The notes under the pieces are model-generated. The model made no database searches. It saw only the letters and a program-made list of their open reading frames with translations, and had not been told where the DNA came from. Below are positions 21,725-33,782 of a stretch of DNA of 64,000 nucleotides, in pieces (within the stretch, counting starts at the first letter, position 1; each line of letters starts with the position of its first letter). The position numbers were made by a program, and so were the translations under genes. The stretch is from Pseudeuparius sepicola (taxonomy: Eukaryota > Arthropoda > Insecta > Coleoptera > Anthribidae): NCBI GenBank assembly GCA_963920635.1, contig OY987298.1, positions 129,465,735-129,529,734 on the forward strand. Reading direction: 5' to 3'.

Positions 21725-22723
21725 TATGTAGTAATAGTAGCGCCTAGCGCCATCTTTTGACGAGAGGCAGACGCAGCTGCAGCCGAACTATTTTGTATTG
21801 TAGGGACACTTTGCGTTGTTTCTCGATTATTCGCCACGCCCCTCGGTCGAAATGAGCGGAACTTTGTGGAAGTTCGTGGAAGTTTCTGGACGGCTACTGG
21901 GCTGCTATATAAGCGGCGCCGCGGCGCGTGACCGCGCTTACGGCAGTATTGTTCCATGCGAACTCGAAGCGAATAAAAGTGAAAAGTGGTGAACGAATAG
22001 TGAAGAGAATTAAGTGTACCGTGTAAGTGAGTAATTTTAGTGCACTGTTATTCGATGACCTTGTTAAGGATAGATACGTGAATCATTATTACGGTCGAAA
22101 AATGGAGGGGAAAAAAAGGAAGGGTGATAAACCTAAAGGTATGGACTACTGGAAAAAGTGGTGTAGTCAAGGTCAAGGGGTTTCTAATAAAGAAACAAAT
22201 TTGGATTTAGCTATCAAAGCTTCAGCTACCTTGCAGGCTGATAAGAAGACTGCCTACCCCGAAATCTAGTTTGGAATGCCTAGATATGTGCGATAAAAAC
22301 CTTTATCCTAATATTTACACATTACTACAAATCTTGGCTACCATTCCTGTATCCACTGCTACCCCAGAAAGGTCTTTCTCGAGCCTAAGGAGACTGAAAA
22401 ACTATTTACGAAACACTACAAGTGAAAACAGACTTAATGGTTTGGCTCTAATGAACATTCACTATGGAACAGAAATTCATGCAGATGAAGTAGTGGATAT
22501 ATTTAAAAGAAAAAGCCGAAGATTCCTTCTTTAATGGTTTTAGATTTAGCGCAGAGGAACGAAATTAATTTATCCATTTCATTTAAAGTTAAGAACTTTA
22601 TAAATATGTCGTAGTTTTTCGGATGAATATATAGATATTAAATTTCATGTAAGTATATTTTTGTTGTTTTATTTACTTCTCAAACTAAACCCCCCCCAAA
22701 ACTAAATCCTGGCTACGCCCGTG
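21725..22723 (+). mobile_element. hAT-superfamily element copy B, left end missing
   Basis: Closely matches copy A (6086-7060) from TATGTAGTAATAG to the right end GGCTACGCCCGTG. The CACGGGCG left terminus is not found. It has a 24-base insertion relative to copy A near 21800 and the same 10-bp GGAAGTT units (21858, 21868, 21878). A TATA-like CTATATAAGC lies at about 21904. Confidence 0.85.
22027..22534 (+). pseudogene. hAT transposase remnant (dimerisation domain), copy B
   Basis: The same two-part frame as copy A: a short N-terminal piece (22027-22269) ended by TAG, then 22271-22534 with PERSFSSLRRLKNYLR and an unbroken C-terminus NIHYGTEIHADEVVDIFKRK. Copy B keeps the bases lost in copy A, so its dimerisation domain is complete. 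The catalytic core is still absent. It could at most make a dimerisation-only fragment. Confidence 0.85.
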
Positions 22724-22726
22724 ATA

Positions 22727-23891
22727 CAGCGTGATTCAGTTCCGGTGCTCAACATGGGGATCTCGGAAACCGCAACAGATACGAAGTCGGTCAAATGGAG
22801 GCAAACTTGCGCCTTTGGGCGCCTAACAATATGCCGTTGAGAAAGTTAAAATATTTTCATGGGTTGCTGAGATATTTAAGAAAAACCGAATTATTGAAAT
22901 TTAGATTTTTTTTCTGGCGCCATTTGCGACAATATTGAAAAATAAATTATACTTTTTCATTGCAACTTTTTCTGGACTACGTCATAGTATTTTTAGATTT
23001 TCGGGGCGACGTTTCGTTTTTGAGATAGAGGGATCATCTTCATTTTTTAAATACTGACCTGTATTTTTTATTGCATATTTCGAAATGAATCGTTGTCCTG
23101 AGTACAACGATGTATAACACATACATATTTTTTCTCGTTTTAGCTGCTAAAATGCACATTTACTAAGAAAACAATTAATGCGGTCCTGGACTATGCATTT
23201 TCTCTCTTTTTCTTTCAAAGTTATAACAGGTGATCATTATTTTAATACCTACTGGATTAATTATACTACTATTTTGAAATTTTTTTATACTTTAGGTAAA
23301 TAACCACAATAACAATAGTGAGATACGTTTTACCTAAAGTATAAAAAAGAATTTCAAAATATGACAAACATAGAGTTTAATAATTAATCCAGTAGGTATA
23401 AAAAAATTATCACTTGTTATAATTGGAATAGCTTTGAAAAAAAAGAGAAAAATGCATAGTCCAGGACCGTATTAATTTTTTTCGTAGTAAATGTGCATTT
23501 TGGCGGCCAAAACGAGAAAAAAATATGCATGTGTCATACATTGCTGCACTCAGGACAACGATTTATTTCGAAATATGGAATAAAAAAATCCAGGTCCGTA
23601 TTTAAAAAAATGAAGATGGTCTATCTCAAAAACGAAACGTCGCCCCGAAAATCTAAAAATACCACGACGTAGTCCAGAAAAAGTTTCAATGAAAAGTATA
23701 ATTTATTTTTCAATATTATCGCAAAAATTCGGTTTTTCTTAAATATCTCAGCAACCCATGAAAATATTTTAACTTTCTCAACGGCATATAGTTAGGCGCC
23801 CAAAGGCGCAAGTTTGCCTCTATTTGACCGACTTCGTATCTGTTACGGTTTCCGAGATCCCCATGTTGAGCACCGGAACTGAATCACCCTG
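22727..23891. mobile_element. Long foldback element, CAGCGTGATTCAG ends, TA-flanked
   Basis: The arms of about 560 bp mirror each other. The left starts CAGCGTGATTCAGTTCCGGT and the right ends CCGGAACTGAATCACCCTG; the centre is at about 23310 (TATACTTTAGGTAAA / TTTACCTAAAGTATA). TA lies at 22725-22726 and 23892-23893. It abuts the hAT copy B right end with a one-base gap. No genes. Confidence 0.9.
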
Positions 23892-24142
23892 TATATAGCA
23901 CAGATTCTCGAAAAACGATTTCTCATAAATCAACAGTTTGATCAGGAGGGCCCTTTCATAAGTCACGTGACTTGATTTTTCGCACAATTTTTTTTGTCCA
24001 AGTACCTAACTTTTCCACATTTTTCGAACTTTTAGACGAACTAATATGATGGAAGAAGAGGAACCTTCAGTCTCGCTGGTTACTGAGACTGTAATAATAG
24101 CTTATTTTCAAGAATTGGTAAGTAACAATTTTATATTAATTA

Positions 24143-25544
24143 CAGGGTGTCAAATTGAACGCTTTTGTGGAGGTTTCCCGAAGAGGAAGAGAGAAAAGTA
24201 GCTGCGGTGTCAAGAGCTCAATTTCTGAGCAGAATGTCGCATTTTCTCATAACTTTTTTTTTTCATTTTTGTAAAAATATTCCCACTTACATTTTTATGT
24301 GTAATTTATGGAAGTAGAAGACCATTTTATAAATGTTTAAGTTTTAGAGTTATAATAAAAAATTGATATTTTTTATGTGAAGCGATTGCTTAAATGAATA
24401 AGGATATTGCATTTCTCTTGGGGCAACTTTGTCTTCAATAGACTGTTATTTTAACTAGCACTATAGTACCTCTTCTTTCTCGCAATGGTAAATCGCTGAG
24501 GGCGTTTTGAAATCCGCCTCTCAAAAATTCCAGAAAGAACGCCTCATTTAGAGGTTGGCGGAAAAAGAAAAGTCCTATCACCATGTGGCCAGTTATCCCA
24601 CAAAGGACGTTTACTTTTTGCGAGAACTGTCTTTTACATTATACCTACAATAAAATTAGGATTTTCTTCCGAACCTCATTTGTTGTGAAAGTTCCTTCAT
24701 CCGTAAATAATATTTTTTTAGAAAGTTAGTAGATATCATTCGGGTATTCCCCTTGCGCCCACAAACAGTATTCGAATCTCTGTTCCATGTCTCCTACTTC
24801 TAACGTGTGCAGACATTGTGATTTAAAACCCTTATTTTTTTTGTATGCTTGCCCTTCATACTCTATAGCCACAAATCTCTAACTGCATCATTTAAAGAAT
24901 TATTAGTATTAGGATGGTTTCGAAAATATTTTAAAATTTGTTCAGATGTTCCGTTGTTTCACTCAAAGTCAACGCTTCCATTGTGTATACAAGTCAGCAA
25001 AAAATTAAGATTAGCAGAACTATTAAGTTTATTTAATATTTTTATTGGAGTGTTTTCTAATTTCCATGGCAGATCTGATTTTTGCGAATAGTACTTATAC
25101 TGTCTGGACAGATTTTTTTTTCGAATTATTACCCGATCTAAAAATTCTCTAAATGATGCAGTGAGAGACTTAACAATAAATGATATAAGAACACTTACCT
25201 GAATGCAAATTTTATAACAAAAACTAGAATATAGTTCGTAGACACAAGTGAAATGTCTGAATGTCTCTTTTACATGACTTTTTTAAATTATTTTTTTATT
25301 TTATATTTTTGTAATATTGTTTCCAAAATCCAAGGCAAACTTGACCAGCATAAAATTTGAAAAAAAAAAGGAAATTTCAGATGCTGTAGAGAAAAACATC
25401 TTGTATTTCTTCTTGCGATTTCGTCCATCAAATCAACACTTTGGGTGGTCCTGTTAATTCTTTAAATTAAATAATGGCACGCTTGACTCGCCAGGTAGCT
25501 ACTTATTTTCCTCAACTTTAACACGGTATAGACCCGAACACCCT
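24143..25544 (-). mobile_element. Candidate Tc1/mariner-type element with CAGGGTGT ends
   Basis: The TA-flanked left end CAGGGTGTCAAATTG and the right end CGAACACCCTTTATA enclose a decayed DDE transposase. The inverted homology is only about nine bases, so the boundaries are provisional. Confidence 0.45.
24430..25090 (-). pseudogene. IS630/Tc1/mariner-type transposase, multiply broken
   Basis: Reading the minus strand, fragments appear in the expected order of this transposase family. First an N-terminal HPNTNNSLNDAVRDL piece (about 24880), then MEQRFEYCLWAQ (about 24780), KILFTDEGTF carrying the first catalytic aspartate (about 24710), VNVLCGITGHMVIGLFFF (about 24590) and LSDLPLRERRG (about 24490). 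The downstream segment that should hold the second catalytic Asp is not found. Stops and frameshifts separate the pieces. It would have cut and pasted TA-flanked elements; here it is dead. Confidence 0.7.
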
Positions 25545-25549
25545 TTATA

Positions 25550-25965
25550 TTTTTTATTTAAATTTGGTATATGGGGTTTTGGGGTATCCTGAATAACGCT
25601 ATGGTGTCAAATTTTAAATAAAAAAATCGATAAATGGTTTTCCTCAAAATCGGATGCATAAAACAATCGTGGCCGTACCTGCATTTGCGTTTGTTGTTCG
25701 AACAGAAAAAAGGTTTAAAAAAGTTTTTTTTACCTATCCGTACTGCGCCGCTATATGCATAATAAAACTTCTTGTATCCCGATTTAAAAATATATATATA
25801 ATGCGCCCCTCGGCACTGTTGCTTTTTATAATAAATGTGGAATTTAGTTTCCGTGTCCTGCAAGGGTAATAAACCATATGTGTGTGTGACACTAAAATCG
25901 AGTTAGTAGTACAAGATTTTAGTCCCTGCCGTGTAAAAAATTTGTACTCCGCCCGCACCAAAAGT
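25550..25965. other. No gene recognised
   Basis: AT-rich. Overlapping frames on both strands (about 100 codons at most) show low-complexity products without domains. Confidence 0.5.
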
Positions 25966-25969
25966 AGAG

Positions 25970-26215
25970 CGGCCCCTGGCGGCCACTTGGCGAAGGCGCT
26001 AGGCGCTAAAAGGCCTACCAATCTTGCGGAACATTGCCGTAAATCAGCACGCTAATTACCGTTGCGGCGGCGAGTGGCTCTTTTTAATTGCAAATAGTGA
26101 TCTCGATTAGGATCGGCCGACATTACGCGCCTGCTGCACCTGAGGCGCCCCGACTCCGCCGACGCCGCCCTTCGTGATATATCGCACCCATTTTAGCCGA
26201 AGCGCCCCTCTTACA
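25970..26215. other. GC-rich non-coding island
   Basis: CpG-rich tract (CCCCGACTCCGCCGACGCCG) in AT-rich surroundings, with no frame that I recognise. Confidence 0.45.
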
Positions 26216-26380
26216 AAATAAATATAGGCAGGTACGTGCATTCAGTGATTTTTGAATATATAGTTATATGGGAATCTAGTAATTTATGTTATTTGTCTTC
26301 ATTAAAGATAGGTAGGAAAGGAGTACAGCAACTGCCACACTTGGCAGCTCTTCGTTGCCAAAGTAACCTGACGCAATATA

Positions 26381-27098
26381 CAGGGTGTTCGAAAAATAGA
26401 CGGAGATATGTTAGAGGGTGATTCCCTGTTAAGAAATATGAAAAAAAGTTTCTATAAACATGGGTCCGGAAATGCAGAGTTTTCAAGATACAGGATGTTA
26501 AATATATTGCATGTCACTGGACAAAATTGGTTTATCAATTTTTGCAAAAAAAATGTGCCTTGGAAAACAAATAATCAAAAGCATTTCTAGGAAAGAGTGT
26601 TATTGCAACTTTTCCAATATCATAACATAAAGTACACTACAACCAATTTTGTCCAGTGACATGCAATAAAACGGTTTTTATTTTTTTTTTCTCGAAAACG
26701 AAGTGAGATAGGAAAACAATACAAGAGGAAAAGAAGTTGTATTTTTAGATGCTGAATCAAACAAAAAATATTAAAGTTACAAAAAAGGTAGTGGCGTACA
26801 TTTTTTTGATAATAATATTCGCTAAGGTGCCCCCCGGGACGCCACTGGACTTAATAAATTTAATCTAGTTAGGGCGAAATTAGCCTCTTAATACAACAAA
26901 TAACATTGCCAAATTTCAACAGAATCGAGTAAATAATTTTTAAGACATTAATAATTTCATGTTTTATTTTTTTTTATTTAACATCCTGTATCTTGAAAAC
27001 TCTGCATTTCCGGACCCATGTTTATAGAAACTTTTTTTCATATTTCTTAACAGGGAATCACCCTCTAAAATATCTCCGTCTATTTTTCGAACAGCCTG
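26381..27098. mobile_element. Foldback element, CAGGGTGTTCGAAAAATAG ends, TA-flanked
   Basis: The left end and the right end CTATTTTTCGAACAGCCTG are inverted. The arms share ATAAACATGGGTCCGGAAAT, and an inner mirrored pair shares CAATTTTGTCCAGTGACATG. TA lies at 26379-26380 and 27099-27100. Confidence 0.9.
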
Positions 27099-27109
27099 TA
27101 TTTTTAAAC

Positions 27110-29680
27110 AAAGCAATCTTTAAATGCGGTGAGTTACATGCAAGTAAAGGCGCTTCTAACAAAAACTAAACCCTAAACACGAAATTCTCAATCAATTTAT
27201 GACGAAACTATCTATACGACTTACAGTTCATGGACACGATCTGCATATTTTTTGTCCTCTTTTGAATGAGATCGGTTCTGTGGCGAAATCTGTCATATAG
27301 TTTGAAAATTATGAGGGGGGGATCGGGAGGTTGATTTTTTCGAAAATTGTTTTCATGGCAATTTTGTCCCAACTATAAATCTTATACATCTGAAAGAGCA
27401 CAAAAAATACACCAAAAATGATACTTCAAAAACTCAATTTTAATTTCGAGTCTGGAGTATAAAAATTTAAACTCGCCAGAACCTCTTCTTTAGGTATCCT
27501 GCAACTGACATATTATACCTAGGTATAGGACAAAAAATGCATATTTTTTATTATTTTTCGAATGCCGTAGTTCACATGGCAAAATATGCAATAGTTTGCG
27601 AGAAATCGCAAATATCGATTTTTGTGAAATCCAATTTTAAAATAGACTTCGTCATTCAATTGAACTTCTAGTTGGCACAGAAGGTTGACATTTTGTACAT
27701 ATTTTCTGAACGCATCTAGCTTGCTTGTGGTAAAGTTACAACCAAAACCACAAAATAAAAATTGGCAATTTGCGACCATTTTTTCTTTTTCTTTCTTAAG
27801 TTGGACAATACAATTTCGAGCTCTTATCGGACATATTATCGACCCGCAAAGATGGTGAAAATTTGGGACGCTCAATTTAGGCACACCCTAAACACGTGAT
27901 CGCTGCATTTTCGAATTCTACGGGTCAAAATACCAAATTTTAACTTGCAATAATACCAAAGTCTGGAAATATCTGGACGCTGATAATACCGCGCAGAGAT
28001 TATCTAATTTTACTACACTATTAGTTCACCGTGACGAATGAAACGACGACAGAAAAAGATTGTTATACCTACTTCCGAGTTTACCGGAAATTGACATTTT
28101 TTCTGGAATAAAACTAATAATAACACCCTGTATAATTTCTAGTATTTTTGGTTTTACCACATAATAGAAAATCGTTTATCTTTGCGGAAATGAAGGGAAA
28201 AAAACTTTTATCCTCAAGTATTTCATTCATAAAATAATAATGGCGTGATATAAAAGTGACTAAAGATTTATTATTTACTTTTGTTATCTTGCAGGCAATT
28301 AAGTACCTACTCTCACTTTCAAAGAACTCATAACTAAAATAACATTTCCCAAGGCTGACTCAAGGTTGCTAAATTGTATATCCCCACAGAATTTTTCCAG
28401 TAATAAATTTATTTGGAATTTTGCTTTGATCACACAGATATAACTATTGGTATACCTACTGAGCTGATATGTTATTAGAAATCCGAAAGACAAAACTATG
28501 ATACAGATCAAATAGTTTGTGAATGTTTCCTTTCTCTCAACGGGTATTTATTTACATTATCATAATCAATATTATTTATTTGTTTCTTGGGAATTATTAC
28601 ATAATATGATCATACCATTACATCTTCTGATAAGATTACAATTTCCTTTGTTATATTTGTCTGATATCAGTAATAGAGTTACCTATTTACTTTAACAAAA
28701 TCAAATGTAAATGATAATAGCATAACTAGGAAAATTTGTGCTATTTCTAAGGCAGGCAATTTTTCTAACACTGGAGAAGCAATTTAAAACAATATGGCAT
28801 GATGAACTCAACTGACAGCCACAGCTACATAACAATCCAACAACTTACAGTTTGTTACATTACATTATTGAGTAAAAGAATATTATATTTTATATATTAT
28901 TTACTCAATTATTACATACAACTAATTAAAATCATTAGTGTGACAATTGAAACAATTCAAACTCGTTTTTCATGGATAACTCTATACGGACAAAAAAATT
29001 AAATTCCAGTTCGCTTGTTTAAAAATAATAAATAGCAAAAGAAACGAAAAATGTTTTTTGGAAACTTTAAAAGAAAGGAAAGTGTACGGTCAAATTAGAA
29101 AATGCATTAAGTAATGTTCAGTTGCCACCTTAAACAATAAAATGTTATTTACTTTATTTTAAATGCCAGCATTATAATCGCCTTTGCACTATTTTAAAAA
29201 ATCCAAAATTTAGAAAAAACTGTACCAGGTATAAAAAAATACCAAGAGGCACTTTTTGTTCCAAATTGAATGGGCTATCAAAATTTTTGGTTTTGCACAG
29301 GACCGTACTAGGTACTTTTTTACAAGTATTTTACAATAATTATTTAACGTAACGATTTGTATCTACGCCGCTGGTCATCTGAACGGGGCCAAATTATTGC
29401 ACAAAATGGCAACCCTCCAATGCATAATGTGTACCAAATTTGGAATTCCTAAACGAGCTCGAAAGAAATTAAAAAATATGTTATTTTTTGATAAATTTCA
29501 ACACTCTGTAGATGGAAAACCAAGCGTTTTTGAGCTAATGTTTACTAAGCATATTATGTGCTTATTTTAGCGAATTCTAGCGTGTTTTTTCAGCTCTGCC
29601 TTCAGATGTGACTCACCCCTATACGTATACCTTATCACGGACCTATATAATAGCTTCGATGCACAGTTTATGGCTAGGGC
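27110..29680. other. No gene recognised
   Basis: AT-rich stretch. The longest frame (27519-27884, minus) looks like a chance product. Isolated terminal-type motifs (CACCCTGTATA at 28128, ACTCTGTAGA at 29503) lack visible partners. Confidence 0.5.
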
Positions 29681-29687
29681 TAATATA

Positions 29688-30057
29688 CAGTGTGGTCATT
29701 TAAGTGTGCAACATACGGGACTTTTTTTGTTAATTGCACAACCAAAATACAGATATTCCCGAAAGTTGATGCATGTTCAATAATCATATTAGGTGCACTT
29801 AGAATGGTTGCAAGTTAAACAGCATACAGGATAACTTTTCTTAATAACCTTTTGCTGATTTTTTTGAAATAAGAGTACTTTACTTGCACAATTTTTATAA
29901 TTGACGTACCCTGTACGTATGCTGTTTGACTTGCAACCATTCTAAGTGCGCCTAATATGATTATCGAACATGCACCAATTTTCGGGAATATTTGTAATTT
30001 CGTTGTGCAATTAATTAAAAAAAATCCCATATGTTGCACACTTAATTGACCACACTG
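29688..30057. mobile_element. Foldback element, CAGTGTGGTCATTTAAG ends, TA-flanked
   Basis: A 370-bp near-complete palindrome: the left end CAGTGTGGTCATTTAAGTG is mirrored by CACTTAATTGACCACACTG. The arms share GCATGTTC and CTTAGAATGGTTGCAAGT. TA on both sides. Confidence 0.92.
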
Positions 30058-30519
30058 TATATTTGTGCTATTATGAATAAGAACACTTAACACTGAAGAG
30101 GGTATGTTTTAATTTTTTGAACAACCTTTATTCTAATAATGTCCTTTAAGGACAAATATTTTAAATGAGACATAAGAAATTTAAAAAAACACCTAATCTT
30201 ATATGTTTTACATATTAATCTGCGGGTATTAGGGGGTAGGCTAGCCCCCCTGGATCCCCATGTGCACGCCTATGGTAGGTATACCTAACTAGCGCCTTCT
30301 AGGAGAAACAAGTAATTTTCATTACCTATACCTACCTGATTTATTTTCTCCTTGTTTTTCATATTAGACCATATCCGTGTTATATTTTATATATACTGTT
30401 ATATATGTTATATAATACTACTTGTGGAATACCAGTCTAGTGTCCGGATTTAACAATTCTTCTACGTAATAAGGAATTTGTTTCAAATTAATTAATATCA
30501 CTTTCTTAGAAGATGTTGA

Positions 30520-30939
30520 AATGAGAGAATCAAACTTGTTATTAGGTAGCACTGGTACCAAGAATATGTGCACATGCGCATGCGAGTATAATAGATCTCC
30601 GCCCACAAGTATGACAAGGCCAGAGCCCCGAAAGACGTCACCGCCGCCGCCGGTTCACCACAAGACTGCGCTATATGGTTCACCCAGTTACAAGACATTT
30701 GCGAAACCGGCATACCATTAACGACTGTTTCGGCAACCGGCCCGTGCCCACATTTGTTTACAAACAATGCTTACGTCACCTCTTCGTTCGTTCACTTCGG
30801 ATTCTGCGTGCGTCACAGATGACCCGATTCGTGTAAATTTCAGCGGTGTAAATACCACCGATCGGATTTCACAGAACGAATCGAGAAGACAAAAAGGTGC
30901 TATTAATGAAATCAGAGTTTCCCTTGCGCGTGGCTATGG
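30520..30939 (+). promoter_or_regulatory. GC-rich upstream region of the Kunitz gene
   Basis: A locally GC-rich, CpG-containing stretch ends directly upstream of the Kunitz core promoter. It contains the dyad AGCGGTGTAAATACCACCG at about 30842. Its regulatory role is inferred only from position. Confidence 0.4.
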
Positions 30940-30947
30940 TGACGTCA
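30940..30947 (+). promoter_or_regulatory. CRE-like site TGACGTCA
   Basis: Perfect palindromic cAMP-response element about 50 bp upstream of the predicted start and about 12 bp upstream of the TATA box; a binding site for CREB/ATF-type bZIP proteins. Confidence 0.6.
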
Positions 30948-30957
30948 TATTATGTCG

Positions 30958-30995
30958 ACTTTATATACGCGCAGAGGTGTCGGGGATATCAGTCA
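30958..30995 (+). promoter_or_regulatory. Core promoter of the Kunitz gene (TATA box and initiator)
   Basis: CTTTATATA at about 30958-30966 is followed by TCAGTC at 30989-30994, the arthropod initiator. The spacing of about 30 bp between TATA and the initiator A (30991) is canonical. This predicts an 88-base 5' leader before the ATG. Confidence 0.75.
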
Positions 30996-31078
30996 TAGTC
31001 GAAACGAGCGAATAAGTGATAGATTTGTGAAGAACATCAGTTGTTAGTTCACAGATAGTGAATATTCTCAAAGTCAAA

Positions 31079-32101
31079 ATGATTTTTGTTAAATTATTTT
31101 TGTTTGTCACTGTTGCTGTCATTGTTTTGAGTTTTGTGGAGAGCAGACCCTCGCCAGCACAAGGTAACAAGAAGCGACCCAATTATTATTTTACTAAAGA
31201 GCTATCTAAGTAGGTACCTACAATTTTTTTTATTTTTTATTACTGGGATAGTCGACCAAAAATCAAAAAACGAAAGTTGTCAAATAAACGTCAGTTTTGG
31301 TTTTTATTGTTTGTCCATTAAAAGTCTTTGTTTTTGTGGCTTACATATTATGTTTCGATCTACATTATGAGATCATCTTCGGAGCATAATATTACAATTT
31401 CAAATATCTACATCTGAAACATCTCATATGGTATGATTTATTTACTTCAGTATATAACCATTTTGGTCTCAATTACAACATATATTAAAAACCTTTTTTT
31501 AATTTTTGTGTTTCATAGTCATAGCATTAAAGATTAAAAGCAGGGTTCGAGAATTTTTTTGGAATTTTAACTTTTTACTTTATTGTAATTCAGAGGGGTT
31601 TGAAATTAAGATAAAATTTGAAATAGTGTTTTTTGTGTTAGGTAGATACCATTAAGTAAATTATACTTTGCTTGAAATTTTTGCGGCTGTTTTAATAATT
31701 TGTCAGTACTGTCGCATACGTACTACCTACCTATGTGTCTATATGATGTTGGTATATGAAATAGTTTACTAGGGTTGCTTAATTTCAGGGATTCCCCAAG
31801 TCGTATGTAAATTACCAGAGTACAGAGGACACTGCAGGGCGCTGATGCCAAGGTGGATGTACAATCCAGCAACGGGAAAATGCCAGGAATTCAGATTCGG
31901 TGGCTGTGACAGCAACGGCAATAACTTCAAGTCGCAGAAGGCTTGCATGGCTGTTTGTGAAGGTATGATTTTCTGATTAGAATTTACAAATTAATTTTTA
32001 TTAGGTTTTAAAAATGTCTGGTATATATTTTTCATGGAAATAAACTGAAATCATAACTCCTATAATCAAAATCTATTTATTTTGTTTCAGGAATAAAATA
32101 A
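31079..32101 (+). CDS. Secreted single-domain Kunitz-type serine protease inhibitor, three exons
   Basis: Exons 31079-31163, 31789-31962 and 32091-32101, all with GT..AG introns, join in frame to 89 residues. Exon 1 encodes a signal peptide (MIFVKLFLFVTVAVIVLSF, cleavage probably near VES/RPS). Exon 2 encodes one complete Kunitz domain with all six cysteines in exact family spacing C-x8-C-x15-C-x7-C-x12-C-x3-C. The residue after the second cysteine (P1) is Arg in GHCRALMP, which predicts inhibition of trypsin-like proteases. FRFGGCDSNGNNF is the conserved core. Exon 3 adds only the final G-I-K and the stop. ATG context is TCAAAATGA. Length fits small insect venom, salivary or haemolymph Kunitz peptides; tissue cannot be told. 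It is the only intact host-type gene in the window. Confidence 0.93.
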
Positions 32102-32316
32102 CAGTCAACTATGTTCGTCGTGTTTATCGTTTGTGCAGTATTATAAGTTCTAATGTGTATATAATATTTTGTAAATAATAGGTTTAAATTAAGTATACAA
32201 CAATTATTATTTATAGATGTATTTACATGTTTGTGATACGGTTATGTGAAATATATTTTTTAAGATTGTTTGTTTGTTTCTAATTTACTGCTTCCAAAGT
32301 TTCTTCGAACCGAAAA

Positions 32317-32322
32317 AATAAA
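32317..32322 (+). terminator. Possible polyadenylation signal AATAAA
   Basis: First canonical AATAAA after the Kunitz stop codon, about 215 bases downstream. AT-rich sequence makes chance occurrence possible. Confidence 0.4.
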
Positions 32323-32329
32323 CAATTAC

Positions 32330-33715
32330 TAACCGAAAATACCCAGTAACTTCAGGACCAGGAAACATACGGAATAATGTTCCTTTACGTTATGTATCGT
32401 ATAATTTATTTACGACCAAAAGGGATTACTGTTTAGCAGAAAGAATTAATCTAATCAAAACAGTTAAAGTTTATTTTCCTCAATCAAATAATAATGGGGA
32501 AATAATTTTTTCCTATACCAGAAAATATACATATTAAAAAATTAAGCCGATGAAAATTTAAAAAATAATGGTTCTCTTAACCAACATCTTTTTCGAGCAT
32601 GGTATGTACATATACGCACAAATAACGAGCTTTACATATAGACAGAAAATAAAGAAATCTAAACTAAGTTGATATTTAAACAATTGCAATATTAAATAAT
32701 AAAAATGTCGTCTTAATGTCTATAAGCATAAGCTCCATATTGGTCCTATGTGACAAAAAGTCACATTTAAACTCGAATTTGTGTGCTCTTGGCACCTTTT
32801 TTAATTACCCTAAAATAGGTACTTTGTGTACCTACACTTATATGCGAATATGGTTAAGTTTTGGTTGACTTTTAAAACGCCGAAATATTATATGACTTCC
32901 TAAAATTTCATGTTGTATTCTTCCAAGACCTTATTGACTTTCAAAAAAATAGTAATGGTAGTAGAATCTTGCAATTCGAAGTACATACAGTGTGTCTAGT
33001 TTTTCGTGTTTAAACCCCTAAAAATCTAAGAAGGCTGAGGGAATTGAACGGGACAATTTTTTGATAGATATGTCCTTGAAAGGCCATCATTTGCGAAGTA
33101 TTGATTTCGCATTTCCGCGAAAGCCTGGCCTGCTGCGATTTTTTAAAAGGGTACGTTTTTCGAAAAACCATCAAGCAAATAACAGCTAGGATTATTCGGC
33201 ATCTCTCAAAATAGCCATGTAGTAATTTTTTCGAAAAAATATCCATTAGTTATTTTACTGTGCAATGCTTATATTTGCAAAAGTAATTCGTGGTATGAAT
33301 CTAGGGAGTTAGGAAATCAAAAACAAATGATGCTCAGAGTATTAATTAAGCCCCGGTTACACTTGTGTATTTTTTTTATTGTAGTAGACGAAAAAGGCTA
33401 TGCTAAAATAAATGAACGCAAATTGTTATTTTTGTGAAATAACAAATTTATTTAAATTTCATTTGCTTCAACTAAATAATGCCCCCTTATTTTTTTTCTT
33501 ATTATTTGTCATAGCCAACTCATAATAACCGCAATAATAGTAATTGAAATTTTGCAGTTATTATAAATTGGCTGCTATGAAAAATAAGATTGAATACTAG
33601 AAAATCGTTGACTGATATATTATTAAAGACTGCTTACGGCTGTCACGTCTGACACATTTTTGGCTCACCATGCGCTTTTCGAAGATAAAATACAATGCAG
33701 AATACATAGATTACT
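32330..33715. other. No gene recognised
   Basis: AT-rich. A lone element-end motif TACAGTGTGTCTAG lies at about 32987 without a partner. Confidence 0.5.
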
Positions 33716-33718
33716 CTA

Positions 33719-33782
33719 GTCCTTGTTTGACTCATGAATATACGACCGATATCCGTCGTATAGTCATGAGTAAGACAAGGAC
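33719..33782. repeat. Hairpin repeat
   Basis: GTCCTTGTTTGACTCATGA pairs with TCATGAGTAAGACAAGGAC. The right arm and following 60 bases (GGGCCGAACATTCGCTGAAC) recur at about 36650-36715, so this is a dispersed family. Confidence 0.8.
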
